DNA from: Dokdonella_A soli
GTDB taxonomy: Bacteria; Pseudomonadota; Gammaproteobacteria; Xanthomonadales; Rhodanobacteraceae
Direction: 5' to 3'
DNA length: 64,000 nt
Assembly (NCBI RefSeq): GCF_039523175.1
Contig: NZ_BAAAEU010000025.1
Coordinates: 124,001-188,000, forward strand
The first letter of the stretch is position 1. Each line of letters starts with the position of its first letter. Shown piece after piece: positions 17,084 through 26,270 of the stretch. The notes beneath the pieces are model-generated. The model ran no database searches. It saw only the letters and a program-made list of their open reading frames with translations, and was not told where the DNA came from. A program made the translations under genes and the position numbers.

Positions 17084-18448
17084 ATGCCAGTCATCCACTC
17101 GGAACACCGGCTTCGCTCTCGTCTGAAACCCTTGGCTGTGTGTCTGGCGGCGGCACTTGCGCTGGGCGCGCAGACGTCGCCCGCGCTGGCGAGCATCCTG
17201 CCCGTCACCAATTGCGCCGACGACAACAGCGCGGGTTCGTTGCGGCAGGTCGTCAAGGGCGCGGCCAACGGCGATGTGATCGATCTGAGTGCGCTGTCGT
17301 GCAGCTCAATCACATTGACGACTGGCCAGATCAACATCGGCGTGAACAATCTGACCTTGCAGGGTCCGTCGCCGCCGCATGCGCCGATGACGATTTCCGG
17401 CGGGGACAACTACCGCGTGCTTGCGCACTCCCCCCTGTTCAAGATGGGTACGCTGTCTATCGATCACCTGATGATCGCTTCGGGAAAATACCTGGGCACG
17501 TCCTCGCAGGTGAAAGGCGGCTGCATCTATTCGAACAGCAACGTGAATCTCACCAATTCCGTCGTCAGCGGTTGCATCGCGAAGCAGCAGAGCGGTGCGA
17601 TCAACGCCGACGGAGCACGCGGCGGCGGAATCTACGCCCTGGGGCTGGTGACGCTGACGAACAGCACGGTGTCGGGCAACCGTGCCGATTCTTCGTCTGA
17701 TATGGGGTACTCGGCGCATGGCGGAGGCATCGTCGCGGGCCATGTGCATGCCTACTACAGCACGGTGAGCAACAACACGGCCGTGGCCGGCACGAACGCG
17801 TCCAGCGGGGCCGGCGGCATCTGGACGGGAGATGCGGTGATCACCGCGTCCACGATCGACTCCAATCATGCCGATTCCGGCGCCGGCATCTCCTTCTTCG
17901 GCAACGGGTCGACAACCATCACGAACAGCACGATCTCCGCCAATGTGGCGACGACCGGTGCCGGCGGCATCGCCACGTATTTCCAAGCGTCCCTGAAAAT
18001 ACTGAACAGCACGATCGCGTTCAATCAGAGTGCGTCGGGTGTCGGCGGCCTGTCGATAGCGGTCTTCAACAGCCTGGTGATGCACAGCTCGATTGTCGCG
18101 GAGAACGCGACCACCTCCGGCAGCGCCGCGGACCTGCACGTGGCAAGCTCGACCGTCAGCGGCACACGCAATCTGGTCATGCACTCCGATGCCTTCCTTC
18201 CGTCCGGCATGGTGACGGTCACGGCAAATCCTCATCTGGCCATGCTCGGCAATCACGGTGGGCCGACGCGCACGAATGCCTTGTCGACGTTCAGTTCGGC
18301 GGTGGACCAGGGCAACAATGTGAACTCGCTGTTCGACGACCAGCGCGGCCTTGGCTATTCGCGAAGCGTGGGTTTCGGGCCCGACATCGGCGCGTACGAG
18401 CGACAGAACAACGACGACGAGATTTTTGCGGACGGCTTTGAGGACTAG
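17084..18448 (+). CDS. Secreted right-handed beta-helix protein, choice-of-anchor Q type
   Basis: The start ATG at 17084 has GGAGGG upstream and a TATAAA box at about 17055. The 454-aa protein has a signal peptide (about 1-37). A CADDNSAGSLRQVV segment of the CSLREA kind follows. Many short beta-helix rungs come next, carrying repeated NSTxSxN motifs (NSTVSGN, NSTISAN, NSTIAFN). A choice-of-anchor Q block near the end has DQGNN...DQRGL...DIGAYE. The chain ends in DEIFADGFED, the tail shared by the beta-helix genes at 38-59 kb. It probably acts at the cell surface or outside the cell; ligands are unknown. Confidence 0.85.
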   Translation: MPVIHSEHRLRSRLKPLAVCLAAALALGAQTSPALASILPVTNCADDNSAGSLRQVVKGAANGDVIDLSALSCSSITLTTGQINIGVNNLTLQGPSPPHAPMTISGGDNYRVLAHSPLFKMGTLSIDHLMIASGKYLGTSSQVKGGCIYSNSNVNLTNSVVSGCIAKQQSGAINADGARGGGIYALGLVTLTNSTVSGNRADSSSDMGYSAHGGGIVAGHVHAYYSTVSNNTAVAGTNASSGAGGIWTGDAVITASTIDSNHADSGAGISFFGNGSTTITNSTISANVATTGAGGIATYFQASLKILNSTIAFNQSASGVGGLSIAVFNSLVMHSSIVAENATTSGSAADLHVASSTVSGTRNLVMHSDAFLPSGMVTVTANPHLAMLGNHGGPTRTNALSTFSSAVDQGNNVNSLFDDQRGLGYSRSVGFGPDIGAYERQNNDDEIFADGFED

Positions 18449-18528
18449 CCGCGAATCCGCATATCCACGCTTGCAGCCGCGACCTAGCTACGAAGTCGTC
18501 GACGGGGACTAGCAAAGTTTGTCGGTTA

Positions 18529-18594
18529 ATCGCGCCGCATAGAGCGGTTTTTTTCGGCGCGATTCAAGTTGCGCGCCGCCTTATGCGGCGCGAT
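18529..18594. promoter_or_regulatory. 13-bp perfect inverted repeat in front of the Fic-like gene
   Basis: ATCGCGCCGCATA (18529-18541) is repeated in inverse orientation as TATGCGGCGCGAT (18582-18594). A partial third copy (TCGGCGCGAT) lies at 18554-18563. The arms could form an operator pair or a long hairpin. The right arm contains the ATG at 18583, which suggests that translation starts later, at GTG 18625, or that the site controls start access. Confidence 0.55.
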
Positions 18595-20037
18595 ACTGCT
18601 TGCGCGCCACATAAGCAGAACATCGTGCCCAAGCTCATTCCTCCAGAAGACCTTGCCGCAGTCCACATGATCGTTGCCCAACATCCGGAGGGAGTTGGCA
18701 TAGAGGCCTTGCAAAAGGCGCTCGCCACAACGCCCCGCCGATCGCTGCAGCGACGGCTCGCGGAACTCGTAAAACGTGGTCGCCTGCTCAGTGAAGGGCG
18801 GGGTCGCGCGATTCGCTATCGCATTGTGCCGCCGTCGACTGCTGAGATCGTCCGCCCTGAAGGTCAGCCTGGCACGCCTGCCGCTGCGGAAAACTACGTG
18901 CCGCTGTCGGCAGCGGGGGCGGAAGTTCGCATGCTCGTCCAGCGACCAATCGCCGCGCGCACACCGGTTGGGTACAACAGCGCCTTTTTGGACGGCTACA
19001 TCCCCAACACGACGAACTACCTTTCGGAACCCATACGACAGCGCTTGCATGAACTCGGCCGTTCGCCCGTTGGCGAGCGCCCAGCAGGTACTTATGCGCG
19101 GCACATCTTGAACCGGCTACTCGTCGACCTGTCGTGGGCGTCGAGCCGCCTGGAAGGAAATACCTACACGCGACTGGACACGCAAAACCTGATCGAGTTC
19201 GGAATGTTTGCGGCGGGGAAGGATCAACTCGAAGCGCAGATGATCCTCAATCACAAAGCCGCGATAGAAATGCTCGTGGAAAACGCCGACGAGATCGGAT
19301 TCAACGCTTACACATTTTGCAACTTGCATGCGCTACTGTCAGACAATCTGCTGCCCGATCCAGGAGCATCAGGCCGGATTCGCACGATACCCGTAGACAT
19401 CACCGGAACCGTCTATCAGCCGCTCGCAATTCCTCAACAGATCGAAGAATTCTTCCGCCAGATATTGGCAAAGGCCGACGCAATCGCCGATCCGTTCGAG
19501 CAAGCATTTTTCATCATGGCCCACATCCCTTATTTGCAGCCTTTCGAGGATGTGAACAAGCGCGTCTCGCGTCTAGGCGCGAACATTTCAGTGATACGCA
19601 GCAACCTCGCACCGCTGTCGTTCGTCGATGTTCCGGAACGGAGCTATGCCGATGCCGTACTCGGCGTCTATGAGTTGAATCGCATCGAACTGCTCATCGA
19701 CGTATTCACCTGGGCTTATGAAAGATCCTGCCAGCGCTACACCGTTCTGCGAGACGCGCTGCCGGAGCCGGATCCGCTACGCCTGCGCTATCGCACACAA
19801 CTGAGGGACGTGGTGGCAATCATCGTGCGCAACATACAGCCCATCGAATCGGAAACGATTCGCGAGCACGCGGCCGCTCTTGTTGCTGAGGGCGACCTGC
19901 CTGATTTCGTGGCGATGGTTGCCAATGAACTCCATCACCTTCACGAGGGCAACGTGGCTCGTTATGGCCTGCGTCTGTCCGAATTCACGGACTGGAAATT
20001 GCGCACACAAACCTCAGTATCACGTGCTCGTGAGTAA
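18583..20037 (+). CDS. Fic-fold protein with N-terminal winged helix and altered catalytic motif
   Basis: Numbering from ATG 18583 (484 aa); GTG 18625 would give 470 aa and is plausible because the first ATG lies in an inverted repeat. Residues 30-82 look like a winged helix (GIEALQKALATTPRRSLQRR), with the Fic domain at about 170-400. The inhibitory motif S187-x-x-x-E191-G-N is present. The active-site motif reads QPFEDVNKR (319-327): the His of HPFx(D/E)GN(G/K)R is Gln, and the first Gly is Val. The AMP-transfer base is therefore missing, so the protein may be inactive as an AMPylator or use other chemistry. The winged helix suggests a DNA-binding or regulatory role. The rest of the fold appears intact. 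Confidence 0.85.
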   Translation: MRRDTACAPHKQNIVPKLIPPEDLAAVHMIVAQHPEGVGIEALQKALATTPRRSLQRRLAELVKRGRLLSEGRGRAIRYRIVPPSTAEIVRPEGQPGTPAAAENYVPLSAAGAEVRMLVQRPIAARTPVGYNSAFLDGYIPNTTNYLSEPIRQRLHELGRSPVGERPAGTYARHILNRLLVDLSWASSRLEGNTYTRLDTQNLIEFGMFAAGKDQLEAQMILNHKAAIEMLVENADEIGFNAYTFCNLHALLSDNLLPDPGASGRIRTIPVDITGTVYQPLAIPQQIEEFFRQILAKADAIADPFEQAFFIMAHIPYLQPFEDVNKRVSRLGANISVIRSNLAPLSFVDVPERSYADAVLGVYELNRIELLIDVFTWAYERSCQRYTVLRDALPEPDPLRLRYRTQLRDVVAIIVRNIQPIESETIREHAAALVAEGDLPDFVAMVANELHHLHEGNVARYGLRLSEFTDWKLRTQTSVSRARE

Positions 20038-20316
20038 CTCTGTGAGTAAGATCCCGCGGGAAGCTCATCGGGCATATGAAAACAACTACTTGAGCCGCTG
20101 CTTCGATTCAAAGCGTTAACTTGCCGCGAACTCGTGCAGCATCGGCGATACGCCCGGCGACGCGCCTGCCCACAGGAGTTGGCCCTGCGGCAGCCGCTGC
20201 GACGCGCGCAACATCGCCGATATCTCGGCGTAATCAACGTTATATCTGCATGTCATCACCGTCACCCAATACTCGCGTCGCGCCCGATCCGGGCGCGCAC
20301 AAGAGAGAGGTGGACC

Positions 20317-22110
20317 GTGAAAGGATTTCGAATCGTTGCATGGGGGGCAGTCCTGGTGGCGATGGCGGCATGTGCATACAGCGCTGCGGCAGTCGCTTCC
20401 ACTAGCGGAAACCTGATTGTTGGCGGCGATGGCGAGGCCGGCCATTGCACGGGCGACTGGAGCGCCGTTACCACGGTTCCCGGCTGGACCGTCGTGCAAG
20501 GCAGCCCGGTGGTGGTGTGCTACTCGATCGGCAGCTTCTCGACGCCGGGCACGCCCTCTCGCGGGAACGCTTTCATCGCCGATGGCCCTTACGGCGATTC
20601 CGCCTTGACGCAGACGATCGACGTTTCCGTCGCCGGCTCTGCCATCGACAGCGGATCGACGACTTACACCTTGTCCGGCTGGCTCGGCGGCTGGGGCTCT
20701 TACGCCGGCCAAGCCATCGTCACGGCGAGTTTCCTTGATGCAGGCGGCCAATCGCTGGGCAGCAGTGCTCAACTGCCCGCCGTTACGGCAGCCGATCGCG
20801 GCTACAGCAATGCGTTCCTGTCTCGTTCGATCACCAACAAGGTCCCGACCGGGACGCGTTCGATATCGGTCCTGCTGCAGTTCATCGATACCTCCGGTTC
20901 CTACAACGTCGGCTATGCCGACAACCTGTCGCTGACCCTGTCCACGCCGATGCCGGTGCCGACATTGGCTCCACCGGCCTCGAGCGTGCCGGCCTTCGAT
21001 CACGTTTTCATGGTCATGATGGAGAACACCGACTACTCGGCCGTGATCGGCGATACCACGGATGCGCCGTTCATCAACGGCCTTGCAACAAGCGGCACGC
21101 TGCTGGCCAATGCGAGCGGCACCTACCATCCCAGCGACGAAAACTATCTCGCCATCGCCGGCGGCGACAATTTCGTCCAGGGCGCCATCTACTATCCGAA
21201 CATCCATGTCTCGGCACCCAACATCGGCGATCGCCTCGAGGCTGTCGGCAAGACGTGGAAAGGCTACGAGCAAGGCATGGGCTCGCCCTGCGCCCTGAGC
21301 AGCAGCGATTCGTACTTCGCGCCCGACGATCTTCCGTTCATCAACTTCACCGACATCAGCACCAACAAGGCGCGGTGCCAGGCGCACCTGCTGGATCTGA
21401 GCGAATTCGCCATCGACCTGCAAGCGACGGCGACCACGCCGAATTTCGTCTGGCTGTCCGCCGACGACTACTACGACGGCGAAGCATCGGGGAACGGCTC
21501 GCCCGCCAGTCTGCGGGTGCAGGACGGATGGCTCAAACAGACATTCCAGCCTCTGTTCAATTCGCCGGCATGGAAGAACCAACGATCGCTGCTGATCCTG
21601 ACCTGGGACGAATCGGCAACGCGCGGCACCAACCACATCGCCACCATCCTGGTCGATTCGCAAGGACTGGTGCAGCGTGGTTACGTCAGCCATGCGAGCT
21701 ACAACCACTACAGCGTCGGCCGCACGATCGAATACGCGCTTGGTCTTTCATCCATGACGGCGAACGACCAATACGCCCAGCCAATCAACGATGCCTTCAC
21801 GCCGACGGCGCCGCCGCCTACCCCGACTCTGGCGACCGCTACGCCGAGCGTTGCCGCCGGCAGCACGATTGTCTTCAACTACACGACGATCGCCGCCGAC
21901 CTCAGTTCGACCAATTGGGTCGGCATCTATCCCGCCGGCGTCGCGCCGGGCTCGCAAGCATCGATCTCCTGGCAATACACACCGAGCCCGAGCGGCCAAG
22001 TCAGCTTCGGTACGAGCGGCCTGGCTGCCGGCAACTATGCTGCCTGGTATTGCTACAACGACGGCTACACCGTGCTGGCGGGACCGATTTCGTTCACGGT
22101 GACGCCGTAA
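20317..22110 (+). CDS. Secreted phosphoesterase (phospholipase C/acid phosphatase family)
   Basis: The GTG at 20317 follows GAGAGAGG and opens a 597-aa protein with a signal peptide (1-28). Residues 30-210 form a carbohydrate-binding-like beta-sandwich. The phosphoesterase domain (about 226-500) begins FDHVFMVMMENTDY with the metal-binding Glu-Asn. It contains a conserved HPSDENYLAIAGGD-type loop and LLILTWDES near its end. The last 90 residues are a second beta-sandwich after a Pro/Thr linker. The family hydrolyses phosphate esters or phospholipids outside the cell. There is no IFxDGFE tail. A long hairpin follows the stop codon. Confidence 0.85.
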   Translation: MKGFRIVAWGAVLVAMAACAYSAAAVASTSGNLIVGGDGEAGHCTGDWSAVTTVPGWTVVQGSPVVVCYSIGSFSTPGTPSRGNAFIADGPYGDSALTQTIDVSVAGSAIDSGSTTYTLSGWLGGWGSYAGQAIVTASFLDAGGQSLGSSAQLPAVTAADRGYSNAFLSRSITNKVPTGTRSISVLLQFIDTSGSYNVGYADNLSLTLSTPMPVPTLAPPASSVPAFDHVFMVMMENTDYSAVIGDTTDAPFINGLATSGTLLANASGTYHPSDENYLAIAGGDNFVQGAIYYPNIHVSAPNIGDRLEAVGKTWKGYEQGMGSPCALSSSDSYFAPDDLPFINFTDISTNKARCQAHLLDLSEFAIDLQATATTPNFVWLSADDYYDGEASGNGSPASLRVQDGWLKQTFQPLFNSPAWKNQRSLLILTWDESATRGTNHIATILVDSQGLVQRGYVSHASYNHYSVGRTIEYALGLSSMTANDQYAQPINDAFTPTAPPPTPTLATATPSVAAGSTIVFNYTTIAADLSSTNWVGIYPAGVAPGSQASISWQYTPSPSGQVSFGTSGLAAGNYAAWYCYNDGYTVLAGPISFTVTP

Positions 22111-22132
22111 CGTACTGAGCTCCTCGACGGAC

Positions 22133-22158
22133 GGCTCGCTCTCGAACGAGAGCGAGCC
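22133..22158 (+). terminator. Strong hairpin after the phosphoesterase gene
   Basis: GGCTCGCTCTCG is followed after two bases by its perfect complement CGAGAGCGAGCC, 22 bp after the stop at 22110. There is no uracil tract, so it may be a terminator aided by other factors or a 3' mRNA stabiliser. Confidence 0.5.
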
Positions 22159-22224
22159 GGTTGTCACCGTCGATAGACATTCCAAGGCATCGCGCTATTG
22201 AAGTCTCTGATCAAACACGTCTGC

Positions 22225-22400
22225 GAACAGCCGCTTGATCGGTCTCCGGCTCCACCGTAACCATGCTGAGCGGCGGTGATTGCATCATCGCTGCCGATCA
22301 GCCGGGTAACGGAACCTACGCTGCTGCGCCTGAGGTAACACAGACAATTTCGCTAGTCACCGATCGCATCTTCGCCGACGGTTTTGAGGTACAGCCATAA
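22225..22400 (+). pseudogene. C-terminal remnant of a secreted protein with the IFADGFE tail
   Basis: After an in-frame stop, the plus strand reads SVSGSTVTMLSGGDCIIAAD, then QPGNGTYAAAPEVTQT, and ends VTDRIFADGFEVQP before TAA at 22400. The first part is the edge of a bacterial Ig-like repeat (a T-C-x-I-x-A-x-Q-x-G-N-x-x-Y-x-A-A-P-x-V-T-Q pattern). The last part is the shared tail. There is no start codon or signal peptide, so this is the last ~55 codons of a deleted gene. Confidence 0.65.
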
Positions 22401-22402
22401 GG

Positions 22403-22560
22403 CCTAAGGAACCTCTGAACAAGCTGTCATCCCGGCGAAAGCCGGAGGCGCTTCTCAACAGCCGTAGGCTGGTCATCCAGCTCTACGGCAACTCGTTGAA
22501 AAACTGGATTCCGGCCTTCGCCGGAATGACGAGCTCTGACTTGTTCAGACCTTCCCTAAG
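22403..22560. repeat. MITE-like repeat, copy 1 (158 bp)
   Basis: The ends are imperfect inverted repeats (CTAAGGAACCTCTGAACAAG against the complement of CTTGTTCAGACCTTCCCTAAG). Inside are two REP-like hairpins of the CCGGCGAAAGCCGG and CCGGCCTTCGCCGG kind. The same element, in the other orientation and about 30 bp shorter, lies at 60821-60945. The rest of the gap up to 22728 shows nothing recognisable. Confidence 0.75.
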
Positions 22561-22728
22561 GCGCTGCCGCAGGTGCGGGAGTGGTCACGTGAGGGATAGG
22601 CGATGGAACAGCCCATGGCGCGGCTATCAGGCATCCAAGACGATGCCCACGGATTCATGCATCGCAAGGGGCGTGGCGAGACGCTGAAAACGCCGAAGTG
22701 GTACGAGCGATGCGCAGGGAATCCAGCG

Positions 22729-22881
22729 CTATTCGGTCGCGTTCCGTGACGGAACGTTGTGCTGATCCTGCTGAAGACTCTCCCATGCCTCGCGCTGCAT
22801 GCGCTCGAGTGTCTTCAGGAAATCCGGCGACTTCGCATCGAGGTGGTCGAGGCCGAGATTCTTCAGAATGTCGTAGCTCAT
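22729..22881 (-). CDS. Small hypothetical protein (50 aa)
   Basis: The start at 22881 is preceded by AAAGGA seven bases upstream. The product begins MSYDILKNLGLDHLDAKS and is mostly amphipathic helix, ending in a polar tail. It matches nothing I recognise. The good ribosome-binding site and protein-like composition argue that it is real. Confidence 0.5.
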   Translation of the reverse strand: MSYDILKNLGLDHLDAKSPDFLKTLERMQREAWESLQQDQHNVPSRNATE

Positions 22882-22924
22882 GAATGTCCTTTCGCTGTAT
22901 CCATCAGATGACGTTACGCAACTC

Positions 22925-23209
22925 TTATCTCGTGCAGGTACGTCGAAGCCATGCGGCCACTCCTGACGAGACTTGTGCAAATTTGACAATCGACGCATCA
23001 GGCGCCTGATGCCCCTGGGGGGGCCTGCGGCGTGACGCCGGCGATCGCCGCTCGGCCTTGCAGAACGTGCTCTTGCAGGGCCCGAAGCCGGGGATGCTGG
23101 AAGCAATAGAGGTCTGCTCGGGGCGTATCGCGACCAGCGCAGCAATCACCGGGAGCGCGACGCGCAAGCCGGAGAGCGAAACCTGGTACAGATGGACGAG
23201 ACGGTCCAT
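22925..23209 (-). CDS. Small hypothetical protein with one membrane segment (94 aa)
   Basis: The ATG at 23209 follows a strong GGAGG site. The product begins MDRLVHLYQVSLSGLRVALP and has one hydrophobic stretch (about 12-27). A Cys-containing middle and a basic, low-complexity tail follow. The tail is of doubtful coding quality, so the frame could be wrong or decayed in its second half. No family is recognised. Confidence 0.35.
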   Translation of the reverse strand: MDRLVHLYQVSLSGLRVALPVIAALVAIRPEQTSIASSIPGFGPCKSTFCKAERRSPASRRRPPQGHQAPDASIVKFAQVSSGVAAWLRRTCTR

Positions 23210-23369
23210 GGCAGCCTCCTTTGCAATGCACCGGACCAAGCAAGCAGCGCGCCAACGTCGTCCGAAACGGTCCGGATGAAAGCCGGGCGAAAGATGACCG
23301 AATCATGCTGTCACAGGCATTTATCCGGCCCGCGAGCCCATGCGCTGCAACGGATGCCCGCAAACCGTC

Positions 23370-24248
23370 ATGTCAAATCCGCAGTCCATGATCAAACCCT
23401 CCGAATTCCACCTGAGCGGCGGCCGTTCCGGCGTCCTGCTGATCCACGGCCTGACCGGCACACCGACCGAGATGCGTTTCGTAGGCAACGGTCTCCACCG
23501 CGCCGGTTTCAGCGTGCTCGGCATGCAGCTCGCCGGGCATTGCGGCGACGAGGCCGATCTGCTCGCGACCGGCTGGCAGGACTGGTATGCCAGCGTCGTC
23601 GAGGCCGCCGACCGTCTGCGCGAGCAGGTCGACCACCTGTTCGTGGCCGGGCTGTCGATGGGCGCGGTGCTCGCGCTGAAGCTCGCGATCGACCGGCCGC
23701 GCGAGGTCGACGGGCTCGGCCTGTACGGCACCACGTTCTTCCATGATGGATGGGCGACGCCGCCGATCGGCCGCCTCGCGTTCCTGCTGCCGCTGCTGAC
23801 CTCGCTCGGCATCGGCCGCCGCAATAGCTCCGCAGAAACCGAACCCTACGGCATCAAGGACGAACGCATTCGCAACCGCATCGTCGGCGCGATGCTGAGC
23901 GGCGACAGCCAGGCTGCTGGCCTCGCCGGTTTCCCGTGGCCCTCGCTGGCCGAACTCCAGCGACTCTCGGTGCATGTGCGCAACCGCATTGGTCGCGTGC
24001 GCGCGCCGTGCTTCGTCGCGCATTCCTCGAACGACGACGTCGCCAGCCTGCGCAACGTGCGCATCATCGAACGTGGCGTGCGCGCTCCGGTCGAGTCGCT
24101 GCTGCTCGACAACAGCTACCACATGGTCACGGTCGACCAGGAACGCGGCAAGGTGATCGAGCAGTCCGCGACGTTCTTCCAGCAGATCGCCGACCGCAAG
24201 CCGCTCGACGTGCCGCGTGGCGCCAGCATGGCCACCGCGATCGACTGA
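23370..24248 (+). CDS. Alpha/beta hydrolase (Est30/carboxylesterase-like)
   Basis: The 292-aa protein has the serine hydrolase layout: oxyanion loop LIHGLTGTP (24-32), nucleophile elbow GLSMG (S96), an acid in SSNDD near residue 220 and the catalytic His in NSYHMVT near residue 255. These match small bacterial carboxylesterases and monoacylglycerol lipases. No signal peptide is seen, so it is cytoplasmic. Its stop overlaps the start of the GNAT gene (TGATG), so it heads a co-translated set with that gene. Alternative starts lie 10 codons upstream (23340) and 6 codons downstream (23388). Confidence 0.85.
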   Translation: MSNPQSMIKPSEFHLSGGRSGVLLIHGLTGTPTEMRFVGNGLHRAGFSVLGMQLAGHCGDEADLLATGWQDWYASVVEAADRLREQVDHLFVAGLSMGAVLALKLAIDRPREVDGLGLYGTTFFHDGWATPPIGRLAFLLPLLTSLGIGRRNSSAETEPYGIKDERIRNRIVGAMLSGDSQAAGLAGFPWPSLAELQRLSVHVRNRIGRVRAPCFVAHSSNDDVASLRNVRIIERGVRAPVESLLLDNSYHMVTVDQERGKVIEQSATFFQQIADRKPLDVPRGASMATAID

Positions 24249-25369
24249 TGCCGACGCGCGCATCTCGGACCGCGCCCGCCTTCCGCAACCTGCTCGAACC
24301 GCGCGCACTCGTCGACCATTTCCTCGCGCATCCGCCCGAGGATTTTTCGGCATTCACGACGACGTCGGGTGCGCCCGCGTTCGTCGCGCGTTTCGACCTG
24401 CTGACCACAGCGGACGCGGACCTGCGACGCCGCGTCACCGCCCTGCCGCTGTACCGCTTCTGGAGCCGGCTGCTGCGTCCGCGCACCTGCTTCATCGGCA
24501 CCACGGTATCGGAATACGCGCTGTTTCCCGCCGATGCCGATGCGGAAACGATGACCCACGAATGGCTCGCCGAGCACGGACGCCGCCACCCGTTCCTGAT
24601 CGTCAAGGACATCCCGCAGGAATCGCCGCTGCTGGACCAGGCCAGCAATGCCCAGGCACGTGCGATCGCGTCCGCCTGCGAGCGGGCCGGCTTCGTGCTG
24701 CTCGAAGGCCAGGCATTGGCGTGGGTGCCGATCGATTTCGAATCGATCGATGATTACCTCGCGCGGCTTTCCGCGAGCCGGCGCAAGGACATCCGCCGCA
24801 AGCTGCGCGCGCGCGCCGGGCTCGACATCGAGGAGATCCCGGCCGGCAGCGCGTTCTTCGGCGATGCCGGTGTGCGCGATGCGTTTTACGCGCTGTACCT
24901 CGAGGTCTACGCGAAGAGCGAGATCCATTTCGATCGGCTCAGCCGTGCGTTCTTCGACGCGGCGCTGCAGGATGCGGCAAGTGGCGGCATCGTCTTCGTG
25001 TATCGCCACGAAGGCCGCATGATCGGCTGGAACCTGTGCTTCGTCGTCGGCGAGACCCTGGTCGACAAGTACGTCGGCTTCGCCTACCCCGCCGCGCGCG
25101 AGCACAATCTGTATTTCGTGAGCTGGATGCACAACCTCGACTACGCGCGGCGCCGCCACCTCGCCTGCTACGTCGCCGGCTGGACCGACCCTGAGATCAA
25201 GGCCTACCTCGGCGCACGCTTCACGTTCACGCGCCACGCGGTGCGTCCGCGCAGCCGGCTTCTGCGCGCGCTGTTGCGCCGCATTGCCGGCAAGTTCGAA
25301 AGCGATCGCAGCTGGGCCGATGCAAAATCAGCGGATGGAGCGAACATTGAAAGCGCCGATCGTCCTTGA
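24248..25369 (+). CDS. FemAB/GNAT-fold acyl- or aminoacyl-transferase
   Basis: The 373-aa protein looks like the peptidoglycan-biosynthesis/GNAT group (PF04339-like). The first half holds FIGTTVSEYALFPAD and FLIVKDIPQES. The second holds SRRKDIRRKLRARAGL, the FYALYLEVYAKSEIHFDRLS helix pair and a VFVYRHEGRMIGWNLCFVVG strand pair with the acceptor pocket. Members transfer acyl or aminoacyl groups. The start overlaps the previous stop by one base, and its 3' end overlaps the arginase-like gene. With those neighbours it probably belongs to an acyl-amino conjugate pathway, but the substrate is unknown. Confidence 0.78.
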   Translation: MPTRASRTAPAFRNLLEPRALVDHFLAHPPEDFSAFTTTSGAPAFVARFDLLTTADADLRRRVTALPLYRFWSRLLRPRTCFIGTTVSEYALFPADADAETMTHEWLAEHGRRHPFLIVKDIPQESPLLDQASNAQARAIASACERAGFVLLEGQALAWVPIDFESIDDYLARLSASRRKDIRRKLRARAGLDIEEIPAGSAFFGDAGVRDAFYALYLEVYAKSEIHFDRLSRAFFDAALQDAASGGIVFVYRHEGRMIGWNLCFVVGETLVDKYVGFAYPAAREHNLYFVSWMHNLDYARRRHLACYVAGWTDPEIKAYLGARFTFTRHAVRPRSRLLRALLRRIAGKFESDRSWADAKSADGANIESADRP

Positions 25370-26216
25370 TTTCGATCGCTCGGTCGGCGCGCTGCCCGGC
25401 GCGACGATCATCGATCTCGCCGATTGGCAGGAGGCGATCCGTTTCGGCTGCTCGCTGCGCCGGTTGCGCGAAGTGCGCGCCGTCATCGAGAGCCGCCTGC
25501 CAGCCGCGCATGGCACCGTGTTCCTCGGCAGTGGCGACTATCATCACCTGACTTGGCCGCTGATCGAACGTCGCGCTACTGACGGTCCCTTCGAGATCGT
25601 CGTGTTCGACAACCATCCGGACAACATGCGCTTTCCGTTCGGCGTGCACTGCGGCTCGTGGGTGCGCAAGGTCGCGCTGCTGCCGTTCGTCGAGCACGTG
25701 CACGTGCTCGGCATCAGCTCGGGCGATGTGTCCGCCGCCCACGCGTGGGAGAACTATCTGGCGCCGCTGCGCCGCGGCAAGTTGAGCTACTGGACGGTCG
25801 GCGTCGACACGCGTTGGGCCGCACGTTTCGGGCTCGCATCCGCGTTTCGCGCGTTCGACACGCCCGCCGCGCTGATCGAACGATTCATCGACGAGCGCGG
25901 CGCATCGAAGCGGCCGGTATACCTTTCCATCGACAAGGATGTCCTGAGCCCGGACGTCGCACGCACGAACTGGGACCAGGGCCGGCTGAGCGATGCCGAT
26001 CTCATCCACGTGATCGACCGGCTCGCCGGAACCCTCATCGGCAGCGACATCACCGGCGACATCTCCGCCTACCGCTACCGCAGCTGGTGGAAGCGCAAGC
26101 TCAGCGCGCTCGACGAGCAGCCGGAGATCGACGCGGCGCAGCTCGCCGCCTGGCAGGCGCAGCAGCACGCGCTGAACCTGCGGCTGCTCGAACACATCGC
26201 CACGGCGAGCCGTTGA
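25335..26216 (+). CDS. Arginase-family (ureohydrolase-fold) protein
   Basis: The 293-aa protein has the metal-binding signature pieces of ureohydrolases: FDNHPDNM about one third in and YLSIDKDVLS in the C-terminal half, followed by SDITGDISAY. Sites are slightly altered from true arginases (DNHPD in place of DAHxD), so the substrate may be another guanidino or amidino compound. The gene overlaps the GNAT gene. The start is uncertain: ATG 25320, ATG 25335, or TTG 25347, which has GGAG six bases upstream. Confidence 0.8.
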   Translation: MERTLKAPIVLDFDRSVGALPGATIIDLADWQEAIRFGCSLRRLREVRAVIESRLPAAHGTVFLGSGDYHHLTWPLIERRATDGPFEIVVFDNHPDNMRFPFGVHCGSWVRKVALLPFVEHVHVLGISSGDVSAAHAWENYLAPLRRGKLSYWTVGVDTRWAARFGLASAFRAFDTPAALIERFIDERGASKRPVYLSIDKDVLSPDVARTNWDQGRLSDADLIHVIDRLAGTLIGSDITGDISAYRYRSWWKRKLSALDEQPEIDAAQLAAWQAQQHALNLRLLEHIATASR

Positions 26217-26270
26217 AGGCGGCTACAATCGCCGGCCGCCGAATCCCACGATCGATCACGAGAAAACGAA

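Noticed and set aside
20116..21708. 530-codon minus-strand frame opposite the phosphoesterase
   Set aside because: No signal peptide or domain; the plus-strand gene has both.
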